A DNA stretch of 64,000 bases, from positions 248,001 to 312,000 of the forward strand of contig NZ_JAVHZV010000030.1 in assembly GCF_031119625.1 (NCBI RefSeq). The letters are read 5' to 3'. Shown here piece after piece: positions 57,739 through 64,000 of this stretch. The notes beneath the pieces were generated by a model that searched no databases, was not told the DNA's origin, and saw only the letters and a program-made list of their open reading frames with translations. The stretch comes from Pseudomonas sp. G34. GTDB taxonomy: Bacteria > Pseudomonadota > Gammaproteobacteria > Pseudomonadales > Pseudomonadaceae. Within the stretch, counting starts at the first letter, position 1; each line of letters opens with the position of its first letter. A program made the translations under genes and the position numbers.

Positions 57739-59712
57739 ATGGAGGCACCTCTGTCTTCCCGCTCAACCCTCAATCCGCCGGTTTTCTTCGGCTCCACCCT
57801 GATCATTGCGTGCCTGGTGATCTACAGCACGGTGTTCAAGGACAGCGCCCAGAGCGTGTTCGGCGCAACCCAGGCCTGGATCATCGAAAACGCCAGCTGG
57901 GTCTATATCCTTGCCGTTGCGTTGATCCTGCTGTTCGTCGTGTTCCTCGCCATGAGCCGCTATGGCGACATCAAGCTCGGCCCCGATCATAGCGAGCCCG
58001 ACTACAACAACCGCACCTGGTTCTCCATGCTGTTCTGTGCCGGCATGGGCATCGGCCTGATGTTCTTCGGCGTCGCCGAGCCGGTGATGCACTTCATCGC
58101 GCCCCCCGTGGGTGAGGGCGGTACGGTCGCAGCCGCCAAACAGGCGATGAACGTCACCTTCTTCCACTGGGGCCTGCACGCCTGGGCCATCTACGCCATC
58201 GTCGCGCTGATCCTGGCGTACTTCAGTTTCCGCCATAATCTGCCGCTGACCCTGCGCTCGGCGCTCTATCCGCTGATTGGCGACCGCATCTATGGGCCTA
58301 TCGGCCATGCCGTGGACATCTTCGCGGTGATTGGTACCGTGCTCGGCGTGGCCACCTCGCTGGGCTACGGCGTGATGCAGATCAACACCGGCTTCAACCA
58401 CCTGTACGGCATGCCGACCACGACCACGATGCAGCTCCTGCTGCTGGCCGGGACGATGGGCCTGGCCACCATCTCCGTGGTCAGCGGCCTGGACAAGGGC
58501 ATCCGGCGACTCTCCGAGCTGAACATGCTGCTTGCCGTGTGCCTGATGCTGTTCGTGCTGGTGCTCGGGCCGACGGTGTTCGTGTTGCAGACCTTCGTGC
58601 AGAACACTGGCCAGTACCTGTCGGAAATCGTCAGCAAGACCTTCAACCTCTACGCCTACGAGCCGACCGACTGGATCGGCGGCTGGACCCTGTTCTACTG
58701 GGGCTGGTGGTTGTCCTGGTCGCCGTTCGTGGGCCTGTTCATCGCGCGTATTTCCCGCGGCCGCACCATTCGCCAGTTCATCGGCGGCGTGCTGGTAGTT
58801 CCCGCCGGCTTCACCCTGCTATGGATGACCGTGTTCGGCGATACCGCGATCCACATGATCCTGGTCGACGGCGTTACCGACCTGGCCGCTGCGGTGGACA
58901 AGGACAGCTCCCTGGCATTGTTCGCGTTTCTCGAACACTTCCCGATGTCAGCGATCCTGTCGCAGATCGCGGTGTTGATGGTGGTGGTGTTCTTCGTCAC
59001 CTCCGCCGACTCCGGCGCCATGGTGGTGGACATGCTCGCCTCCGGGGGCCAGGACCGCACGCCGGTATGGCAGCGTATTTTCTGGGCCGTACTGATGGGC
59101 GTGGTGGCCGCCTCGCTGCTGCTGGCAGACGGCCTCAAGGCCTTGCAAACCGCGACCATCGCCAGCGCCCTGCCCTTCGTGATCGCCCTGATGGCCTCGA
59201 TGTGGGGCCTGCTGCGCGCCCTGCAGATCGATGCCGCCAAGCGCAACCTGCGTGACCAGGTGTCGCTCAGCCCCCGGGGTGCTTCGAGCACTGGCGGCTG
59301 GCAACGTCGCCTGCGCAGCATGGTGATGCTGCCACGCCGTTCCCACGTCAACCGCTTCATCGTCGAAACGGTGCTGCCCGCCTGCCAGCAGGTGGCCGAG
59401 GAAATGCGCAAGCAGGGCCGCGAGGCACAGGTCGAGAGTGGCGACGACGGCCGTGTCACGCTGTCGGTCAGCCATGGCGCCGAAGCCGACTTCCAGTATC
59501 AGGTTCGCCCGCGCGCGCTGATCCAGCCAAGCTTCGCCCTGCGTGACACGCGCGATGACTCCAACGAGGAGCGCAAGTACTTCCGCGCCGAGGTGCACCT
59601 CAACGAAGGCGGCCAGGACTACGACGTGATGGGCTGGAACCGCGAGGAAGTGATCGGCGACATCCTCGACCAGTACGAACGTCACATGCACTTCCTGCAC
59701 CTGACGCGCTAA
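57739..59712 (+). CDS. betT: BCCT-family high-affinity choline transporter BetT
   Basis: 657 residues, about 12 membrane helices (residues 15-510) plus a long cytoplasmic C-terminal domain (about 520-657) that is typical of BetT osmosensing. BCCT signatures FHWGLHAWAIYAIVALILAYF and the tryptophan-rich GWTLFYWGWWLSWSPFVG are present. Choline is the likely proton-symported substrate; other betaines are possible. AAGGAG upstream. Confidence 0.9.
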   Translation: MEAPLSSRSTLNPPVFFGSTLIIACLVIYSTVFKDSAQSVFGATQAWIIENASWVYILAVALILLFVVFLAMSRYGDIKLGPDHSEPDYNNRTWFSMLFCAGMGIGLMFFGVAEPVMHFIAPPVGEGGTVAAAKQAMNVTFFHWGLHAWAIYAIVALILAYFSFRHNLPLTLRSALYPLIGDRIYGPIGHAVDIFAVIGTVLGVATSLGYGVMQINTGFNHLYGMPTTTTMQLLLLAGTMGLATISVVSGLDKGIRRLSELNMLLAVCLMLFVLVLGPTVFVLQTFVQNTGQYLSEIVSKTFNLYAYEPTDWIGGWTLFYWGWWLSWSPFVGLFIARISRGRTIRQFIGGVLVVPAGFTLLWMTVFGDTAIHMILVDGVTDLAAAVDKDSSLALFAFLEHFPMSAILSQIAVLMVVVFFVTSADSGAMVVDMLASGGQDRTPVWQRIFWAVLMGVVAASLLLADGLKALQTATIASALPFVIALMASMWGLLRALQIDAAKRNLRDQVSLSPRGASSTGGWQRRLRSMVMLPRRSHVNRFIVETVLPACQQVAEEMRKQGREAQVESGDDGRVTLSVSHGAEADFQYQVRPRALIQPSFALRDTRDDSNEERKYFRAEVHLNEGGQDYDVMGWNREEVIGDILDQYERHMHFLHLTR

Positions 59713-59722
59713 GCCTCTGCGT

Positions 59723-59765
59723 CAACAACAACGCCCGGGCCGTGATAGCCCGGGCGTTGTTGTTG
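59723..59765. terminator. terminator after betT
   Basis: CAACAACAACGCCCGGGC and its exact inverse form a perfect 18-bp stem with a 7-base loop. It begins 11 bases after betT and can work for both convergent transcripts. Confidence 0.8.
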
Positions 59766-59862
59766 GTGGCCCAGCCTGAATACTCGACCGAAGCCCAGCG
59801 GTCAGCCGGGCAACCACGTCGCTGCCGCGGACTTACCCACGCGCAACCCGCTATCCAGCACA

Positions 59863-59903
59863 CAAAACAATGCCCGCCCTGCTTGCGCAGCCGGCGGGCA
59901 TTG
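59863..59903 (-). terminator. terminator of the pot operon
   Basis: CAATGCCCGCC/GGCGGGCATTG, an 11-bp stem; on the minus strand it is followed by TTTTGTG. 17 bases after the potI stop. Confidence 0.75.
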
Positions 59904-59919
59904 TCGTTGGGCAGCTGCT

Positions 59920-60795
59920 TCAGTGAGCCGGCTTGACCTCTGGACGGGCACCGATGGCGTTCTGGCTTTCCTCCATGACCTGCTGGATCGCCTTGCGACG
60001 GCGCTCCTCGGCCCGATGAGTGAAGAACCACACCAGGAAGGTGGCGAGCGACACCGCCAGCAGGATCAGGCTGGCAATCGCGTTGATCGCCGGGGTCACG
60101 CCCAGGCGCACCTTGGAGAACACCTCCATGGGCAGCGTGGTCGCACCAGGCCCGGACACGAAGCTGGCCAGTACCAGGTCATCGAGCGACAGCGCGAAGG
60201 ACATCATGCCGCCCGCCATCAGCGAGGGCGCGATCATCGGGATGGTGATCAGGAAGAACACCTTCCACGGCCGCGCGCCAAGGTCCATGGCGGCTTCTTC
60301 GATGGACAGGTCCAGCTCGCGCAGGCGCGCCGACACCACCACGGCCACATAGGCCGAGCAGAAGGTGGTGTGGGCGATCCAGATGGTCATCATGCCGCGC
60401 TCTGCCGGCCAGCCGATCAGTTGCGCCATGGCCACGAACAGCAGCAGCAGCGACAGACCGGTGATCACTTCCGGCATCACCAGCGGTGCGGTGACCAGGC
60501 CACCGAACAGGGTGCGGCCCTTGAAGCGGCTGATGCGGGTCAGCACGAAGGCCGCCAGGGTGCCCAACGCCACCGCCGCGATCGCCGTGTAGCAGGCGAT
60601 CTCCAGGGAACGCCAGACGGCGCCCATCAGTTGGCGGTCGTCGAGCAGGCTCCAGTACCACTTGGTCGACCAGCCGCCCCACACCGTCACCAGCCGCGAG
60701 GCGTTGAACGAGTAGATCACCAGGATGACCATCGGCAGGTAGATGAAGGCCAGGCCGACCCACAGCATCAGCGTGGAGAAACGGAAACTCTTCAT
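59920..60795 (-). CDS. potI: putrescine/polyamine ABC permease PotI
   Basis: 291 residues, six membrane helices, ABC permease of the polyamine type. The EAA loop for contacting the ATPase is EEAAMDLGARPWKVFFLITIP. Last gene of potFGHI; its ATG overlaps the potH stop by four bases. Confidence 0.93.
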   Translation of the reverse strand: MKSFRFSTLMLWVGLAFIYLPMVILVIYSFNASRLVTVWGGWSTKWYWSLLDDRQLMGAVWRSLEIACYTAIAAVALGTLAAFVLTRISRFKGRTLFGGLVTAPLVMPEVITGLSLLLLFVAMAQLIGWPAERGMMTIWIAHTTFCSAYVAVVVSARLRELDLSIEEAAMDLGARPWKVFFLITIPMIAPSLMAGGMMSFALSLDDLVLASFVSGPGATTLPMEVFSKVRLGVTPAINAIASLILLAVSLATFLVWFFTHRAEERRRKAIQQVMEESQNAIGARPEVKPAH

Positions 60796-61700
60796 ACGCG
60801 TCCCTCCAGCTCTTTAGCTTGGTTACGGTTGAACAGAATGATCGGTACCAACAGGATCGCCAGCATCACCACCGCCAGCGCCGAGGCCACCGGCCAGTCG
60901 CGGTTGTTGAAGAACTCCTGCCACAGCACCTTGCCGATCATCAGGGTTTCCGGGCCGCCGAGCAGCTCGGGGATCACGAACTCGCCCACTACCGGAATGA
61001 ACACCAGCATGCAGCCGGCGATGATGCCGTTCTTGGACAGCGGCACGGTGATCTTCCAGAAGCTGTTGAAGTTGCTCGAGCCCAGATCCGAGGCGGCTTC
61101 GAGCAGGCTCTGGTCATGCTTCACCAGGTTGGCGAACAGCGGCAGGATCATGAACGGCAGGTACGAATAGACGATACCGATGTACACCGCGGTATTGGTA
61201 TTGAGGATCTGCAGCGGCGCATCGATCAGGCCGATGCTCTGCAGCAGGCTGTTGAGCAGACCGTTGTTGCTGAGGATGCCCATCCAGGCGTAGACGCGGA
61301 TCAGGATCGCCGTCCAGGTCGGCATCATCACCAGCAGCAGCAGGACCGTCTGGGTTTCCTTGTTGGCACGGGCGATGGCGTAGGCCATGGGGTAGCCGAT
61401 CAGCAGACAGGCCAGGGTGCTGAAAAAGGCGATCTTCAGCGACCCCAGGTAGGCGGCCAGGTACAACGCATCCTCGGTGAGGAAGATGTAGTTGCCCAGG
61501 TTCAGCACCACCTGCAGGGTGTTGTCGGCCCAGGTGTAGATTTCCGTGTACGGCGGGATCGCCACATCGGCTTCGGCGAAGCTGATTTTCAGCACGATGA
61601 TGAACGGCAGCAGGAAGAACAGGAACAGCCAGAAAAATGGAATGCCGATCACCAGGTGTCGGCCGTTAGGCATACGCTTGGTCAAGCTGCTCATTTTCAT
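60792..61700 (-). CDS. potH: putrescine/polyamine ABC permease PotH
   Basis: 302 residues, about six membrane helices; EAA-type loop EAASDLGSSNFNSFWKITVP. Partner of PotI in the inner membrane. Overlaps potG by four bases. Confidence 0.93.
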   Translation of the reverse strand: MKMSSLTKRMPNGRHLVIGIPFFWLFLFFLLPFIIVLKISFAEADVAIPPYTEIYTWADNTLQVVLNLGNYIFLTEDALYLAAYLGSLKIAFFSTLACLLIGYPMAYAIARANKETQTVLLLLVMMPTWTAILIRVYAWMGILSNNGLLNSLLQSIGLIDAPLQILNTNTAVYIGIVYSYLPFMILPLFANLVKHDQSLLEAASDLGSSNFNSFWKITVPLSKNGIIAGCMLVFIPVVGEFVIPELLGGPETLMIGKVLWQEFFNNRDWPVASALAVVMLAILLVPIILFNRNQAKELEGRV

Positions 61701-62851
61701 GATTGCAACACCACGCCGCTGTCGTCTTCCCAGAACACCACCACCGGGTCATCCCAGGTCGGCCGTTTGCCACGGCGCTCGGCGTTGGCGATGAAGCACT
61801 GCACGATCTGCCCGGAGGTCAGCTTGACGTAGTACACCGAGTGCCCGCCCAGGTAGGCGATGTCGTGCACGCTGCCATGGCTCCAGTTGTACTCCGGGTG
61901 CTCGTGGTCGGCCGGCAGCTGGGTGGCCATCAGCAGCTTTTCCGGGCGCAGGGCATAGGTGACCTGCGTCTCCTGGGCGCGGGTGCTGATGCCATGACCG
62001 ATGTAGATCGGCTTGTCCAGCTGTGGGCAATCGATCACCGCATGGTCGGTATCGTCGTGGACGAGTTGCCCGTCGAACAGGTTGACGTTGCCGATGAATT
62101 CGCAGACCAGGCGGCTGGCCGGCGTCTCGTAGATATCGATGGGGCTGCCGATCTGGGCGATCCAGCCCAGGTGCATGATGGCGATGCGCTGGGCCATGGT
62201 CATGGCCTCTTCCTGGTCGTGGGTAACCATCACGCAGGTCACGCCGACGCGCTCGATGATCTCCACCAGTTCGAGTTGCATCTGCGAGCGCAGCTTCTTG
62301 TCCAGCGCGCCCATGGGCTCGTCGAGCAGCAAAAGCTTGGGGCGCTTGGCCAGCGAGCGGGCCAGCGCCACGCGCTGGCGCTGGCCCCCGGAGAGCTGAT
62401 GGGGCTTGCGCTTGGCATATTGGGTCATGTGCACCAGCTTGAGCATCTCGGCCACGCGCCCGTCGATCTCGGCCTTGGACATCTTGTCCTGCTTGAGGCC
62501 GAAGGCGATGTTGTCAGCCACGCTCATGTGCGGGAACAGCGCGTAGGACTGGAACATCATGTTGATCGGTCGATCATAGGGCGGCAGGTCGGTAATGTCC
62601 TGGCCATCGAGGAAGATGCGCCCTTCGGTGGGCCGCTCGAACCCGGCGAGCATGCGCAGCAGGGTCGACTTGCCCGAGCCGGAGCCACCCAGCAGGGCGA
62701 AGATCTCGCCCTTGTTGATGGTCAGCGAGACATCGTCGACCGCGACGGTTTCGTCGAACTTCTTGGTTACCCGCTCGATCCTGACCAGCACCTCTTTGGG
62801 TTGCTGGCTGCCCTCGATGACCTTCTTATAAGTACTGGAAGCAACTGCCAT
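61697..62851 (-). CDS. potG: polyamine ABC transporter ATPase PotG
   Basis: 384 residues from ATG at 62851 (GGGAG seven bases upstream). Walker A GGSGSGKST, signature LSGGQRQR, Walker B LLLLDEP, and a C-terminal TOBE domain (about 290-375). The 118-base gap to potF contains an inverted-repeat element. Confidence 0.94.
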   Translation of the reverse strand: MAVASSTYKKVIEGSQQPKEVLVRIERVTKKFDETVAVDDVSLTINKGEIFALLGGSGSGKSTLLRMLAGFERPTEGRIFLDGQDITDLPPYDRPINMMFQSYALFPHMSVADNIAFGLKQDKMSKAEIDGRVAEMLKLVHMTQYAKRKPHQLSGGQRQRVALARSLAKRPKLLLLDEPMGALDKKLRSQMQLELVEIIERVGVTCVMVTHDQEEAMTMAQRIAIMHLGWIAQIGSPIDIYETPASRLVCEFIGNVNLFDGQLVHDDTDHAVIDCPQLDKPIYIGHGISTRAQETQVTYALRPEKLLMATQLPADHEHPEYNWSHGSVHDIAYLGGHSVYYVKLTSGQIVQCFIANAERRGKRPTWDDPVVVFWEDDSGVVLQS

Positions 62852-62899
62852 TACCAAACTCCCGCAGTAGAAATGTCACCCGGCGAGGACCGGGCGTTA

Positions 62900-62962
62900 G
62901 GCAGGCCGTTGAGAAACGTGGCCACAGCAGCGGCAACGAGGGTAGCTACTCGACGGCCTGCT
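62900..62962. repeat. inverted-repeat intergenic element, copy 3 (63 bp)
   Basis: GGCAGGCCGTTGAGAAACG and the reverse complement of the right end, GAGCAGGCCGTCGAGTAGC, share CAGGCCGT-GAG. A smaller, more diverged member of the family at 19790 and 24737. It lies between potF and potG in one operon. Confidence 0.55.
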
Positions 62963-62969
62963 CATGGGT

Positions 62970-64000
62970 TTATCTTCCGGACTTGATCTTGGTCCAGCTT
63001 CGCGTCATCAGGCGCTGCGCCTTGGGCGGCAGTTCGGCCATCACGTACAACTTGTCCAGCACGGCCTGCGGTGGGTACACCGACTCGTCCTGGCGAATGT
63101 CCTGGTCCATCAGCTCCCCCGCCTTGACGTTGGGGTTGGCATAGCCGACATAGTCACTGACCCCGGCGATCACCTGTGGATCGAGCAGGTAGTTGATGAA
63201 GGCATGGGCCTGCTCGACATTGCCGGCATCCTTGGGGATGGCGAGCATGTCGAACCACAGGTTGGCGCCCTCCTTGGGAATCGCATAGGCGATTTCGATG
63301 CCCTTTCCGGCCTCCGCGGCACGGTCCGATGCCTGCAACACGTCACCGGAGTAGCCGAACGCCACGCAGATGTTGCCGTTGGCCAGGTCGGAAATGTATT
63401 TCGAGGAGTGGAAGTAGCTCACGTAGGGGCGCACTTCCAGCAGCTTGGCCTCGGCCTTGGCGTAGTCATCGGCGCTCTGGCTGTTCGGATCCAGGCCCAG
63501 GTAGTTGAGCACCGAGGGGATCATCTCGTCGGCCGAATCCATGAAGGACACGCCGCAGCTGGCGAGCTTCTTCATGTTCTGCGGTTCGAACAGCACGGCC
63601 CAGGAGTCGATCTTGTCGACACCCAGCACTTCCTTGACCTTGGCAACGTTGTAACCGATGCCGTTGGTGCCCCACAGATAAGGCACCGCGTACTGATTGC
63701 CCGGGTCGTTGGTTTCCAGCTGCTTGAGCAGCGCCGGGTCGAGGTTGTTCCAGTTCGGCAGCTTGCTCCGATCGAGCTTCTGGAACGCGCCCGCCTTGAT
63801 CTGCTTGCCGAGAAAATGATTGGACGGCACCACCACGTCGTAGCCGCTACGGCCAGCGAGCAATTTGCCTTCCAGGGTTTCGTTGGAGTCGAAGACGTCG
63901 TAGACCGGTTTGATGCCCGTGTCTTTCTGGAACGCGGCCAGGGTGTCCTCGCCGATGTAGTCGCTCCAGTTGTAGATATGCACGGTACCGTCGGCGTGTG
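62970..64000 (-). CDS. potF: polyamine-binding periplasmic protein PotF (5' end cut by window)
   Basis: Solute-binding protein of the putrescine/spermidine ABC importer. The visible frame runs to the right edge, so the signal peptide and first 25-30 residues are missing; the first visible residues are HADGTVHIYNWSDYIG, near the start of the mature protein. SBP_bac family segments GYDVVVPSNHFL and YLWGTNGIGYNV are typical of PotF/SpuD/SpuE. Putrescine or spermidine specificity is not decided. Confidence 0.93.
   Translation of the reverse strand, partial: HADGTVHIYNWSDYIGEDTLAAFQKDTGIKPVYDVFDSNETLEGKLLAGRSGYDVVVPSNHFLGKQIKAGAFQKLDRSKLPNWNNLDPALLKQLETNDPGNQYAVPYLWGTNGIGYNVAKVKEVLGVDKIDSWAVLFEPQNMKKLASCGVSFMDSADEMIPSVLNYLGLDPNSQSADDYAKAEAKLLEVRPYVSYFHSSKYISDLANGNICVAFGYSGDVLQASDRAAEAGKGIEIAYAIPKEGANLWFDMLAIPKDAGNVEQAHAFINYLLDPQVIAGVSDYVGYANPNVKAGELMDQDIRQDESVYPPQAVLDKLYVMAELPPKAQRLMTRSWTKIKSGR

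Overview
The window is chromosomal core DNA from a Pseudomonas species. The evidence is the GC-rich codon use, the full pilMNOPQ type IV pilus operon, the algP/algQ and fimS/algR regulators, sutA, a stand-alone short malic enzyme, a class I adenylate cyclase and glnK with two amt genes. Gene content and order largely follow the PAO1 blocks around PA5036-PA5060 and PA5253-PA5291, from memory, but here the two blocks are joined directly at a phaF-algP junction. No phage, IS element, CRISPR array, tRNA or rRNA was seen.

Layout. Positions 1-12.9 kb run on the minus strand: gltB (cut by the left edge), a DamX-like SPOR/AAA protein, aroB, aroK and pilQ-pilP-pilO-pilN-pilM. From 13 to 27.3 kb come ponA (PBP1A, +), maeB, an M48 lipoprotein protease, a secreted nuclease and rpmE (all -), then priA, argS, an FtsN-like SPOR gene, hslV, hslU and a DUF971 gene (all +). 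From 27.4 to 36.6 kb, all minus, come phaF, a phaI relic, algP, algQ, hemY, hemX, hemD, hemC, algR and fimS. From 36.7 to 45.3 kb lie argH, small conserved genes, a GNAT and a GST, an orphan KDPGal aldolase with an IclR regulator, and cyaA. From 45.3 to 51.7 kb lie rnk, a DUF1289 gene, cyaY, the lptM-lysA-dapF-DUF484-xerC-HAD run and sutA. The rest holds yjbQ, two amt genes and glnK, ubiK, comM, the BCCT transporter betT, and the polyamine ABC operon potFGHI, whose potF is cut by the right edge.

Functional groups: nitrogen assimilation (gltB, glnK-amt-amt), pilus assembly and its two-component regulator (pilMNOPQ, fimS/algR), cell envelope (ponA, two SPOR proteins, M48 protease, lptM), haem synthesis (hemCDXY), lysine/DAP (lysA, dapF), arginine (argS, argH), DNA maintenance (priA, xerC, comM) and osmolyte or polyamine uptake (betT, pot).

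Most notable are an eroded polyhydroxyalkanoate locus, a terminator hairpin inside the nuclease coding sequence just after rpmE, and three intergenic inverted-repeat elements with related ends (78, 162 and 63 bp). A second palindromic repeat type occurs twice, and a perfect palindrome overlaps the proposed gltB -35. I found no convincing wholly new multi-gene system; the window is mostly well-known housekeeping genes.
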